From positions 1 through 36,545 of the forward strand of contig SGPM01000279.1 of the NCBI GenBank assembly GCA_004802725.1: a stretch of DNA of 36,545 nt, written 5' to 3'. The position numbers and the translations under genes were made by a program. Source of the DNA: Antrodiella citrinella. Taxonomy: Eukaryota > Basidiomycota > Agaricomycetes > Polyporales > Steccherinaceae. The notes under the pieces are model-generated. The model saw only the letters and a list, made by a program, of their open reading frames with translations, had not been told where the DNA came from and searched no databases. Below are positions 20,641 through 31,558 of the stretch, piece after piece; position 1 is the stretch's first letter, and the number at the start of each line of letters is the position of its first letter.

Positions 20641-22868
20641 TCAAGCAGCTTCAGGCGCCGCTTGTGGTATTTCAGGCAATTTCAACCACAGCTCCAAGTT
20701 CTCCCACAACTTCTCCTGCTTCTTCTTCCACACAATCTTCCAACTCTCAACGCATCCGTCGCAAAATCCGGCCTTCTCCCATTCAATGAGCGCTAAATTA
20801 TCCATGCCACAAATAGGGTCGTATAAGTGATCCTCGTAGACACCAGTTTGCTTCACTTTCTCCGACCAGATGGCAGAGAAGTCAGCACGAGCGGCGTAAC
20901 ATTGATCGGCGGCGGCTGTCTTCGACCCTGACGGCGACGAGGGTGCCGGTCCGTCAGCCACTGCAGCTGCCTTGGGATCAACGACGGCGAGAGGGCACGG
21001 GAACTCCAGAGCCGACGGGGGAGAATCGGCGGTGAAGAGCCACTCGAGATGCAACTTCTCCCTCGTCATGACCAACCGAATCAAGTCTGCTCTCGAAATT
21101 GTCTTGTTCCGCTCCTCATCATTCATCGCCGAGTCGTTTCCTTCACCGTCTTCATCTTCCTCGTCTTCGAATAGTTCCTGCCCGAGACTGGTCGTCCGCA
21201 CGAGTTCATAGAAGGCCCTTTTCAGGAGCTCAGGCATGTCCCATTGCCTAGCAAGGACTATCGTCTCCGACGCGTGATCTTTAGGGTCCACCGTGAGCTT
21301 CTCCAACTGATAAGGCCACAGTTGTTGCAGTTTCCTCGTTGCTATATCATTAAACCTACTGAATTCGAGTGCGCGTGACGCACGAAGGAGGCCAGCAAGC
21401 ACAGGAAAGGGGAGTGGGCTATCGAGGTAGACGCTGCAAGTTGACCACAACAATCAGCGAAGCCCAAAAACAGACAGCTAAGTGCCGTACTATGGATCAT
21501 CCATGAATTCCACCAACGTCTCAAAGTCTTGCACGCTGATATCAAGATCCCGGATCTTCAACACCGGCTTATCATCCATATCCGCCAATCGTGTAGCTTT
21601 CGCATATAGCTTTTGAAGTCCACCCGGATAGGTCTCAGGTTCGCCTAAAATAGCCGCAAAGAATGTCGAGTGACGGACAAGCTGGGACCGCACTAGGCGA
21701 AACAGTATCTTGTGCAATTGCACGACGACGGACCCGTCCAAAGCCCAGAACTTGGAGTGCTTCTTTCCGCGGCTCTTCGCTGGCATGGTAGTCAGTGACC
21801 CTTGGGGCGTAGACCTAGACAGCGATGATACGGGCTGAGAAGACGACGGCGGAGCTAGTTTTGCGCGCTTCTTCGGTGGTGGTGGCAGCTCATCGGCGGG
21901 CGACAACATCTCAAGTTCGGTGTCGTTGGGCTCGTCGTCATCTTGGTCGCCATTAGGAGACGATGTGAGCATCGCTTCAACCTGAGCGATGGCAGCCTGA
22001 GATTCCGAAGAGGTGAGTCCTGCCACAGAAGAGGAAGGAGTCTCTCCAGCTAAGCAAACTGTGAGTGACAATAGGAAGGGAGCAACTGAATTGCTCACGT
22101 AGCCGTTTACGCTTCTTCTGGGGTGTCTCAGAGGCAGACTGCGACTGTGACAAAGGAGTAGCTCTCGGTTTGATGGACGGTGCAGAAACGGATGCGATCC
22201 GCGGATTGCGTTGGCTCGCGGGAGGTAACATGCTAGTCCTCTTGGAACCTGATGCTACAGGCTGAATGTGGAGTGTGTTCGCAATCTTGGGCCGAGGAGT
22301 AGGCTGTGAAGATAAGACGATCTGCTTCTTCTTCACAGCGGGACGGGAGACCATCTCGTCATCGGCGTCGTCTTCAGAAGTTGTGCCGTCATCTTTCGTC
22401 GACGCCTTCTTCTGTGCAACGAGAGGTGTCGAGAGACGTGCCTCGTCTTCCCCTTCTTCATCCTCTTCCTCCGCGTCCACCGATTGCTTCTCAAACACCG
22501 CTTCTGCATCCATTTCCCTCCTCCTCCTCCTCCTCCTCCTCCTCGTCGCTGGATATCGAAATAGGAGTACCCATCCTCTTGAGACTTGCAGGCACGGATA
22601 TTGGGGTGGTGCCAGGTTCTGGCTTCACCCTCACCTTTGGTTTAGGTTTAGGTTTAAGGATAGGTACCGGTGACGTGAACCTGTCTGGGAGATCCGTGTC
22701 GGACGGCTCGAGTTCGTCGTGCATCTCGCTGACTTGCGAGTCAGCTGGAGGCTCGTCGTCGACAGTTGTTGATTTTGAAGACACAGGTTTCTTGGTAGAT
22801 GACTTGATAGACGACTTGGAGCCAGATGGAGGCGCGTAGAGGTCGTCGTTGGAGTCAGAATCGTTCAT
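20641..22868 (-). CDS. BTB/POZ domain protein with a frame problem in an acidic tract
   Basis: Exons are about 22868-22099, 22058-21491 and 21433-20641. The N-terminal ~290 residues are low-complexity, acidic and basic (MNDSDSNDDLYAPPSGSK, KPKPKPKVRVKPEPG, a Glu run, KKRKRLR), suggesting nuclear location. The BTB-like domain follows: HSKFWALDGSVVVQLHKILF, RLVRSQLVRHSTFFAAIL, KIRDLDISVQDFETLVEFMD, typical of fungal BTB proteins in which Leu-rich helices follow. Then come ALEFSRFNDIATRKLQQLWP and a long helical region with an acidic insertion. The reading frame changes at the (GAG)n tract at about 22520-22545: the total is 1 nt over a multiple of three. Either there is a real or assembly frameshift, or an atypical 67-nt intron (22570-22504, GTACTC donor, purine-rich) is removed. 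It probably acts by protein-protein contacts; targets are unknown. Confidence 0.78.
22518..22545. repeat. (CTC)n / (GAG)n microsatellite
   Basis: About nine uninterrupted triplets encode the Glu run of the BTB protein on the minus strand. The frame of the BTB gene changes at its edge. Confidence 0.85.
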
Positions 22869-23419
22869 GTGGTAGACACGAAAGCAGGCTCTTGATAACC
22901 AAAAGTTAGTCACCGCCCAAAAAAGTGGATTGAAGCGTGGTCTTCACCTCAAATGTTATACAACTAAGTCGGATGAACGCAAAACCAGCTACAGCAAAAG
23001 CTGCTTCAAGTTGACCGTACTTGGACCGTACGCAAGTTTTGTCAAGCAAACTTGAAAGAGGGTCGTCCGAATCGTCACCAGCACGCGTCTAATTACGGCG
23101 CGTGGCACGTGATCGCGATCTCTCACAGAGAAGTCTCGATTTGGCGTGTCTTTACGCGTTTTCTCTCTGAATTTCGTGACATGCAGTCTAACGAATACTT
23201 TATGGTATCTTCTACGAGTAAAACGCATGTCTGATCAGCATGCTGAAAAGGATAGTTCTAATCTAGATGCTTTCAGTGATCTAATCTAATCGCGCTGCTG
23301 TAGATTAGATCAGACGAATGGCTATTGTCTTGATCGAGGTCATTGTTTGTCACCGAGTCTCCTTCCTTTCTCCGATCTAAAGCTCATCTTTCTTGGTTAC
23401 ATACTCGACTGGACTGGTC
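22869..23419. other. Divergent promoter region
   Basis: This lies between the BTB gene (-) and the farnesyltransferase gene (+). An AT-rich TCTAATCTAATC-type repeat around 23255-23310 is the only pattern noted; there is no clear TATA box. Confidence 0.4.
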
Positions 23420-25310
23420 ATGGCTACTTCGGACGAACGAGATTGGACACCAACGCCGACCGATGGCGTCAGCACACCAACCTCTACATTGCAAGCTCAT
23501 ACAGAGGAGATCCTGAAAGCTCGATACCTTTCCACACATCTCAACGCAGCCGCAAACGCGAATCAGGAGGCAGCGAAGAAGCCGTTCGAGCCGACCCTGA
23601 ACAAGAATTCGCATGTTCAGTATTTGTTGCGGAATCTCAGGCAGGGCTTCCCTGCGCGGTATATATCCCAAGAAGCGAGTCAACCCTGGCTGATATTCTG
23701 GACGCTGCAAGGGTTTCAACTGTTTGGATTTGGCATGGATGGAAATACTAAGAAGCAGTGCGCATGTTTCTTTTGATTCGCACGTGATTTCAAGTTGAAG
23801 ACCGTGTAGAACGGTGGACACGATTCTTGCGATGCAACATCCCAATGGTGGATTTGGTGGCGGCCCTGGTCAAGCGCCGCATCTGCTGCCAACATACGCT
23901 GCAGTATGCGCATTGGCAATTGTGGGACAGCCAGGAGCGGGTGGAGGATGGGATCAGATTGATCGGTGAGCAACACACTCCATCTTGTACCACAGCGAGT
24001 AACTTTGACATCAGGGACAAGTTGTACGATTTCTTTATGTCCCTCAAACAACCCGACGGCTCTTTCCTTGTTGCTCACCACGCCGAAGTAGACGTTCGGT
24101 GAGCCATGTCCAAGTCGTTCGTACTCGCAGCTTCTCACAAAGGACCCTTCCTCAGCGGCATCTACTGTCTCCTCGCCGTAGCCACTCTCCTGAACATCAT
24201 CACACCCGAACTCGTTGCCGGTACTCCAGAATTCATCGCCTCTTGTCAAACATACGAAGGCGGGTTCGGGAACGCCTCCTTCCCTGGGTGGGCACTCCGT
24301 GGTTCCTCGATAGACCCCTCGATCGCCCGCCCGCCTCTAGGCGAAGCACATGGCGGTTACACCTTCTGCGCCACGGCGAGTTGGGTCCTCCTTCAACCCT
24401 ACCTGAGAACCTCCTACTCTCAGGAGGGTGCAGTGCAACCCAGTGTGAACCTGAAAGCGCTGCTGAGGTGGACGGTGCAGATGCAGGGATCCTCCATCGA
24501 ACTTGGAGGCTTCAAGGGGCGGACGAATAAGCTCGTAGACGGATGCTACAGCTGGTGGGTTGGTGGATGTGCGGGTCTGGTGGAAGGATTGTTGGGTGGT
24601 GGGCACAGCGCAAAGGCAGAGGACGACGCGGTGGATGCCAAGGCTGACCAAGACAGTGAGTGGGACGACGTTGACGGCGAGTTCGGTCGCTACACATCTG
24701 GCATCCGAGGTTGACCTTCTCCACAGACTCGCTGTTCAACCGCGAGGCACTGCAAGAATACGTTCTCTACGCTGCCCAACATCCTGCTGGTGGTCTCGCT
24801 GACAAGCCACCAAAGTATGTATTCTTGTTCAAATCACCAAGACGCACCCTCATAAGTTGTACTTATAGACCTGCGGATTCATACCATACCCTGTACTGCC
24901 TTGCAGGTCTATCCGCTTCTCAGCACCGGGTGATGCCGTCCAAAGAGAGGCGTGCGACCCTCGAGTCCGTGTATCACACTGAACCGGGTAACTATTGTTA
25001 CCCTTGGTTGCAGTACGATGTTCTCACAACCACCGTTCCAGAATCCCAGAACGATGGACTGCGCAAGGAAGTCTTCCTAAGCGCGTTGAGCTGGGTGGAA
25101 GAAGTTGGGACCGCCAAATACGTAGGTGGTGCGGAGAGTCGACTGGTAAGACCACATCGTTTACGTTCACGCGGGATCTGATTTTTGTTTTGCTTTCAGA
25201 ACGCAACGCATCCGTTGTTCAACCTGACTGTGACGCATACGGAAAACATGATGGGACACTTTTACAAACAGCGCGTCCCAGTATGGAATCCGCAGAAGAA
25301 ATCGTCATAG
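23420..25310 (+). CDS. RAM1: Protein farnesyltransferase subunit beta
   Basis: Exons 23420-23757, 23810-23965, 24015-24098, 24156-24655, 24727-24814, 24869-25145 and 25200-25310 give 517 residues. It pairs with the alpha subunit to attach farnesyl to CaaX cysteines in the cytosol; known clients of this enzyme include Ras, G-gamma and mating pheromones. Prenyltransferase repeats are visible (MQHPNGGFGGGPGQAPHLLP, LKQPDGSF, CQTYEGGFG, EAHGGYTFCATASW, LVDGCYSWWVGG). The zinc ligands are present as D321, C323 and H395 (DGC, DSYHTLYC), matching the human Asp-x-Cys and His. The fourth intron (24656-24726) removes an otherwise open stretch and joins in frame to SLFNREALQEYVLYAAQ. The gene symbol is by homology to the yeast gene. 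It reads as an intact housekeeping gene. Confidence 0.93.
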
Positions 25311-25651
25311 AGCCGGACTCTGGTGTTCTTCTGGAATCACAGTCTACCAGAATTGGATAATGTTGCGTATGGACGGTTACTGTATGTTTCGTTCATGTGG
25401 AAAGGAATTCTATCAGCTACGCTCAGTTCGGTTGGAGGAAGGATTCGAAACTCCGCAAGACAACGCGTGGCTGAGTTTGAAACGATCTTCCCTTTTACGC
25501 CACACCGTCAACGTATATAACGGGCGATGTTGAACTTGGCCACTGGTTCCCTCCCGCCAGCATCTTCTCCTCGCCGCCCCATTCACATCCTCCTTTTTAA
25601 CGAACATAACTACTCCTCCACGGTCTTTACATTCTCACATTCTTTATCACG
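25311..25651. other. Short intergenic region and promoter of the next gene
   Basis: The 3'UTR of the farnesyltransferase gene is followed by a pyrimidine-rich leader. The TATATAAC near 25513 may be the TATA element of the secreted-protein gene at 25652. Confidence 0.4.
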
Positions 25652-26652
25652 ATGGTGTCTACTCTACTTCGCCTTCTCGCCGCTTCAACGCTCGTCATCC
25701 CCGCCCTTGTTGGCGTTGGTGCAACGCCGTCGTCAACGGTTCCGGGTCCAGTACATCCGAAGATCAATCCGCAGAGTTTTGTCGCCCTCCCAGCCCGCAA
25801 ACGACATGTACTCCCAAGTACACCGGAAACTAATGCTCAGCGTATGAAGCGCGGTCTAGGACCCAAACGACCCAACTTCGGCCGTCACAAACGCGCGTTG
25901 CTCCCTCGCCAGTCTAGCACCCCTTGTGCTTCTCCTACGGGCTATATCGAGGTGGACTACGTGGACGATGCTGGGGCGACGATAGATGGATATCTCGGTG
26001 CTACGGCCAACGATTACGGAGAGTATCCGTTCGTTGAGAGTCGGGATAACGCGCTCAAGGTGCAGCTGAACAACTGCGCATCAAATGGCTCGCCGTTTGA
26101 TATATCTACTCTGGTACGTTGCTTTGGATGTACTCGAACATTGTCCCTCCTATAACGCTTCACAGAACGGCATCGCCAACGAGCCTTATCTTGGTTTCAT
26201 CGACGGCTTCAGCAACGAATCCCCTGTCCTCTCTCCTGGGTCTTACAACTACGTGTATATCGGCGGAACATCGCAGACGCCTTCTGGCTCTCCCCCTCTG
26301 GTGCAATCCAACTCCTTCACTGACGCCACCGAACTTGCTGAGGCTGTCGAGAGCGCCGTCTGGGAACTGGGGTCGGATGGTAGATTGACGTCCGCATGGG
26401 TCAACCCGGACAATTGTACGTTGTCCATTGCACAACCCATGCTCCAAAATTGACGCGTGTTTTTTCAGCCATTCCCGCGGAGGTTCTGCTCTACGTTCCT
26501 AGTGCGGGCACGTTCACTGTCACTGCTGATCGACAGGCCTTCAGAGACACGTTCGGGCCTGCATTCCCTGTCGTACGTGTTTGACATATAAGTCATTCAA
26601 TTCCTCCTTCATTGACGCGCCCATGCAGATCTTCAAGTTTATATCTGCATGA
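25652..26652 (+). CDS. Secreted proprotein with dibasic (Kex2-type) sites
   Basis: Exons 25652-26113, 26166-26415, 26469-26572 and 26629-26652 give 279 residues; the last exon encodes only IFKFISA. A signal peptide of about 24 residues (LLRLLAASTLVIPALVGVGA) is followed by a basic prosegment with KR pairs at 50-51, 66-67, 72-73 and 80-81, so Golgi Kex2-type cleavage is likely. The mature part after about residue 85 starts QSSTPCASPTGYIEVDYVDD and is rich in Gly, Ser, Asn and acidic residues, with few Cys and several N-glycosylation sequons (FSNES). No family was recognised. It could be a cell-wall or effector-like protein; the function is unknown. Confidence 0.8.
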
Positions 26653-26758
26653 TCCCGGCTCCTTTGACGGCCCGTATTGGACATAAATGCAATGTTATGA
26701 CCCTGTGTAGTCAGATAATCGTGTATCACTGTGAATTGTCATGATTCCTCGTGAACCC

Positions 26759-26792
26759 TCGGGATTCATCGGGATTCATCGGGATTCATGAT
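26759..26792 (+). repeat. Tandem 10-bp repeat (GGGATTCATC, three copies)
   Basis: Three perfect head-to-tail units at 26761-26790; the third ends in G instead of C. The inverse of the unit recurs at 26834-26846. Confidence 0.85.
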
Positions 26793-26833
26793 TATGACAT
26801 TGTTACGCCCTGATCCTGTTGCTGTGTCCTCAT

Positions 26834-26862
26834 GAATCCCGATGATNNNATCATCGGGATTC
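26834..26862. repeat. Perfect inverted repeat around a 3-N gap
   Basis: The arms GAATCCCGATGAT (26834-26846) and ATCATCGGGATTC (26850-26862) are exact reverse complements, separated only by NNN. The core is the same word as the tandem array at 26761. Confidence 0.85.
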
Positions 26863-27088
26863 CTGATGATGATATTCAATTGATGCATTTACCACGAGGC
26901 TACGAGACATCGTGATACATCATGAATCATGATTGCACTTCAATGCCCCGACCCCGCCTCCTGGCTCTACCTCCATCGATTCGTGAATCATCATGATGAG
27001 CGCTTCATCATCGTAAAATTGTAAATTGTATAGTTAACAGGATACCAGTGTGACATGTTATGTATCTACGTACTCGACCTTTCACCTC

Positions 27089-28914
27089 ATGGAGCCCAAT
27101 CAGCTTGACAACCTTCGTGCAGCATACCAGGTACTTGAAGGGAGAGTTCAGCGGGCACTTCGGGTCCAATTGGGTGATGTCGCTCGTCTCTCTGAACAGC
27201 GACAGCAAGTCCTCCTGTTCTTGCAGTCTGCGGAGCAGGTACGCGTCTTGATTCGTTCAAGTTCTTTTCGAAGTGTTATGTTGAAATTCAATACTAGCAT
27301 TCTGTCGTCTTTTCCCCTGAAGAGCTTACCGTGCTCCGACAAAGCGTTGCAGACATGATACAAGCTTTGGACGAAGCGAGCCACCGGTCATCCGATCCAC
27401 CTGATGCAGCACCCCTTGTCGTGTCTTCTCGTTCTTCAACCTCCCACCGAGGCCGTCCTCGTGTAGAAATTGATCAACGTTTCCTGCAATACGCCTTGGA
27501 TCTTCGTGGACCTACCCATATTGCACAGCTTCTTGGATGCTCTCCACGCACAGTCCGTCGCCGAGCACTTGAACAAGGTCTCGCGCAGCCAGCCCCTCCT
27601 GTCATCAGAGACGTTCAGCAGCTGGATGGATCGGTCACTCGCATTCATACATCCTCGACCCGTCCCGTCTCCACTCTGACTGATACAGAACTTGATGCCC
27701 AACTTGCGCACATCCTGAACATCTTTCCTACCTTTGGTCGACGCATGATCAGTGGAAGATTGAAAGCTGCTGGGCATAACGTCCCTCAAGAACGACTCAC
27801 CTTATCCTACGCACGAGTTCATGGTGCTCCTGGCATTTTCGGTGACCGTACTATTCACCGTCGGCAGTACAACGTAGCGGGTGCCAATTCTCTCTGGCAT
27901 CATGATGGCCAACATGGTTCGTCAGTCCACACGCTTACTCATAAAACTCAGGGTACTCATGATCACTCAGGCCTCATTCGCTACAAGATCGTCAAGCATA
28001 CATTCATCGATGGCAAATCGCGTCTTGTCACAGCCTTCGGTGTGCACAACAACAATCGTTCAGACACGGTGCTCATGCTTTTCAACGACGCCATACAAGT
28101 CCATGGGTGCCCGAGTCGCTGTCGCGGTGATCATGGGACGGAGAATGTAGGAGTTGCTGCCAGAATGGAGGAGCTCAGAGGGACCGGGCGTGGGTCATAT
28201 ATTTGGGGGCGGTACGTCCTCGTAGCTCCTTCACGAATCATTGCGCTGTCTCAAGCTTCGTGCTTCTCTAGAAGTGTTCACAACACTCGTATCGAGCGCC
28301 TGTGGTACGACGTCACGAGTGGTTTCGGGAAAAAGTGGAAGTCCTTCTTTCACGATCTCGAAGTTCATCACGGTTTGAACCCAACCAATCCGGCTCACAT
28401 CTGGCTTCTTCATCACCTTTTCCTCCACTGTATCCAACAGGATGCAGATGAATGGGTCCATGCGTGGAATTCTCATACACTCTATATCAGAGGCCAGCGA
28501 CAACGCTCTCCTCGTGAGATGTTCTTCTTCAGCATGGTACAAGATGGCCCAAGGGGTCTACATACGGTCACCATGGCTCCAGAACCTCCGGAGGAGAATC
28601 CAGAGGACCTTGTGTCCTATGGCATTGACTGGGAAGTTCATGAGGACGCTTCATTGATGGCGCATCATCTAGAGCAAAACCCTCATGAGTGGGAAGACAC
28701 CAATCCATTTCATACAGGACCCACCACTCTCTCCCATGTTCCCTGCGATCCTCCCGAATCTGTTCTTTCTTCAGCCGGTCTTCTAGCATTGAACTCCCAT
28801 CTCGCTGCCCTTCCTCACCTCCAGTCGCGTATCATGCATATTCGTCGTTTACTTTGGCAAGAAGCTTTGCACTATTGCAACCAGCTTATGGACGATCGCC
28901 CCATTGTAGAATAG
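27089..28914 (+). CDS. DDE integrase-core-domain protein (transposase-like)
   Basis: Exons 27089-27238 and 27298-28914 (59-nt intron, phase 0) give 688 residues with no stop or frameshift. A helical N-terminus (DNLRAAYQVLEGRVQRAL) precedes GRPRVEIDQRFLQYALDLRG and the helix-turn-helix-like THIAQLLGCSPRTVRRRALE. The retroviral-type catalytic core shows D253 in WHHDGQH, D328 in RGDHGTEN and E383 in NTRIERLW, with KHTFIDGKSRLVTAF between. The order is that of an rve/integrase DDE domain, though spacings (75 and 55) are longer than in retroviruses. The C-terminal 250 residues are acidic and unassigned. It is probably a DNA transposase of an integrase-related class (Ginger-like is one possibility) or a domesticated derivative. 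No reverse transcriptase or gag lies next to it. Confidence 0.8.
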
Positions 28915-28955
28915 GAACCCAACGAACGCATCAATATCGTGCACGAGTAATCAAT

Positions 28956-31155
28956 CTAACTACTGAACCTCAGCACTAATCTCTTGAAATCTTCCCATGA
29001 GAGCCCGACAGCAGCCCCATCCTCCATGAGGCCATCTGTCGTGACAGGTAACACTGAGCTGTTCTCCGCATCGATCACCGTCCCATTGGTGAACAGAGAC
29101 CATGTCTTCACCAGCATCACCGCATCAGCGCGACGCTCATCTCCGACCTGTACCGCACTCGCCCTTACATAACCCACAGCAGCTTTGCTGAAATGGGGGC
29201 GGTTGTTCCTGTACGTACCCGGGTGGCCACCCAGGTAAAGAACAGCAGCGTCCGTCCTCATGGCGTCCGTCACTGAGCCAATCGACAGTCCCTGCAAAAG
29301 TAACTGCATGTGCTCCACACATCGCCACAATAGATAGTGACGGTACGCCGTGCCATAACCCCTGTTAGCACACCAAGCGGCTTGCTGGATCTTCAAATGG
29401 CCGAAGTACTGATCAAGTAAGTACTGCATGTACGACAATTGGCTCGGCCTCTCAACCTACATCATAATGTAAGTAAGATCGTCTGTCTCCAGGCTCGAGT
29501 ACGGACTTGACCTACAGCAGGTGATGTTACCGCCACCGATCTTAAGGCAACAGGAGGGTAGAATCCAGGAGACGGACCACGCACTTCAGTACTACTGACC
29601 TGTGCCTGATGTAAGTACATGGATACATCCTGGTGCGACATCTCCGCTCACCATTGACATCCCAACAGTACTATCAGGTACCCAATCCATACCTGACGGT
29701 GGTTCCACTTGCAGGGGTAACCCGGTCTAGTATTGCGCATGAGAGATTGTCATATAGATCAAGAGCATCCCATCTCACCATTTGTTCGTACCACACGTAT
29801 ACCACATAGATGTGAGTTGTTGCAGACAGCAAGAACTCCGCTCCCACCTGAAGTCTCTCCTGCAGCCGTTGTTGCCAAGCTCTGGTCATGTTGGTCACAG
29901 ATATGGGCTCGATGAGCGTGTCTGCCGTCTGCACCCCAAACACAACCTCGGAGAGCTCCCCCAAGGTTCTGAAACCCAAAAACTCCGATTGCCATGGTAG
30001 GTCCGCAGAGCTCACTTCCACCGGAGTAGATGAAGTGCCAATCATGAATTTGAAACCATCCGGTGCAGCTCCACGCATGGCATCTTGAAGTTGTTCCTGT
30101 GCAAGACCACCCACAAGGTCTAGAGTGCTTCGTGCTTTGGAAAGTGCACCACTCTCATGCATACGCACGTCGCTATCATTCGGTTCTCCAAAAGAGCACC
30201 CGAGCAGAACAATCGTCTCTGTCGAGCGTACAATCAGTATACAACAAAACAGCGAGCACGATTTGAACGAACCTCCTTGGGGACACGTCACACCGATCTA
30301 GTGCATAGAAAGGTCAGATGCTATTGTTCGTCGACAATCTATAGTGCAAGGACTCACCTCCAAGCCCTCGAGTGAGCCACCTCCCAATGATCGGTTTGCC
30401 TCAGGACCATCTCTCATCTCCAAGGTCTCTTCTGTACTTAACTCCTGACCGGTGCTTGATGCCGGTTGTGCTGTGCTGGCTGTCGCTGTCGGAATAGTGA
30501 TGCCTAGCATCCCCTCGAGATGGATAAGTTTCATAGCCAGCTCACGGGGCGTCGCAGTGGCTAAGTTCATCCGACCATTGGCGTCGTCTATGGCATGAAG
30601 CAAACACAGTCAGGAAAGTCCCAGGTTGACAGGTGGACAGGGACCAAGCGCAGAACTCACCTGCTGCTGCTGATACGTGATCATCTCCGTCGTGCTCGCC
30701 ACCCTCAGCGATAGTATTCGCTGTGAAACGCCGGTCAGCAAAGGTGATAGGTGAAAGATCGAGCACAAAACTGACCTGCTGCTGCCGGTGCCTGTCCGAC
30801 TGCNTGGAGCTCGCCGCCCTCAACTTCACCGGGTGCAAGATTCACTGGGGAATACGTGGTCAGCAAACTCGCGAGCGGATAGCTGAATAGGGGCCAATCG
30901 CAAAACTCACCTCCTCCTGCCGGTGCCTGTCCATCTGCTTGGAGCTCGTCACCCTCGACTTCAGCATCGGTACTAGTATTGACTGAGCTATGCCACTGCG
31001 CGTGGTCTCCTGCAATGTGGGCCAACAATTAAAATGACTTCATTGCAAGGCTCATATAGTTTCTGGGAACAACACTTACTTGCCTGAGCTACCGTCATAT
31101 CTTCATCTGGTCTGCGAGGTGCACGAGTCTGTCTGCTGGAACGACGGATCGACAT
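28956..31155 (-). CDS. Uncharacterised protein with triplicated exons
   Basis: Proposed exons are 31155-31080, 31009-30911, 30844-30776, 30720-30661, 30587-30358, 30297-29698, 29629-29516 and 29456-28956. Phases close and give 582 residues. It starts MSIRRSSRQTRAPRRPDEDM. Exons 2-4 are related, each ending in a GQAPA(G/A)-type or poly-Ala stretch and flanked by phase-1 introns. Later parts contain RELAMKLIHLEGMLGITIP, FLGFRTLGELSEVVFGVQ, an aromatic segment TTHIYVVYVWYEQMVRWD and CANRGYGTAYRHYLLWRCVE. No domain was recognised. Exon 6 may contain a further 54-nt intron (GTTCGT donor), and the 3' two exons (from an ATG at 29641) could instead be a separate gene. It lies tail-to-tail with the integrase gene, 41 bp apart. 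Confidence 0.6.
30661..31009 (-). repeat. Tandemly duplicated exon-intron unit (three copies)
   Basis: Exons 31009-30911, 30844-30776 and 30720-30661 have related ends (EVEGDELQADGQAPAGGG, EVEGGELQAVGQAPAAA, EGGEHDGDDHVSAAA). The introns after them start alike (GTGAGTTTTGCGATTGGCCC, GTCAGTTTTGTGCTCG, GTGAGTTCTGCGCTTGGTCC). All three exons are multiples of three (99, 69, 60 nt) in phase 1-1. Confidence 0.75.
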
Positions 31156-31558
31156 GCTGAGCTGAGCAGAAGTGGGGGAGCGAGTGGTGAGATGAAGGAA
31201 AAAAGCTTGATGAGGATGCGCAAATTATAGATCAGGAATTAACTTTTTATTACAGCCACAATTAACATTCAAATTATAGCTTCTGGAGGAACAAAAAATG
31301 CGGTAATGTTTTGAGCAGTGGCAACCAGACAATAGAACAAGATACAATAACAAATGATTCCTTACAACGGTCCACACAAGCAAAGCAGTCAAAGCCGGGT
31401 CAATGGGGCGCAAGGTCAAGAATGATATCGTCCATATGCAGAAGCAAAGCGAAGTGAAGAAAGGAGATCATGACGACGCAGTATATACACAATATAAGGA
31501 TAATCACAAACAGTAGGACGTTAAAAGTTGTGCAGCAGTGGATCATATGACAGGATGG
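31156..31558. other. Intergenic between two minus-strand genes
   Basis: A/T-rich sequence holding the promoter of the gene at 28956-31155 and the 3'UTR of the gene at 31559-34526. No gene is seen. Confidence 0.5.

Larger units (their letters stand above)
26653..27088. other. Repeat-rich left flank of the integrase gene
   Basis: The stretch is full of short ATTCATGATT / ATCATGAATC-type words in both orientations, plus the arrays listed separately. It contains a 3-base N gap at 26847-26849. It holds the promoter of the integrase-like gene. Confidence 0.5.

Noticed and set aside
22266..22839. Plus-strand Ser-rich open frames over the BTB gene
   Set aside because: They are antisense of acidic and Lys/Pro tracts.
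24600..24730. Apparent stop inside the farnesyltransferase gene (TGA at 24712-24714)
   Set aside because: It lies in a 71-nt intron (24656-24726) whose removal keeps the frame and family alignment.
26759..26862. CRISPR-like array
   Set aside because: Units are 10 bp, contiguous, without spacers, and the genome is eukaryotic.
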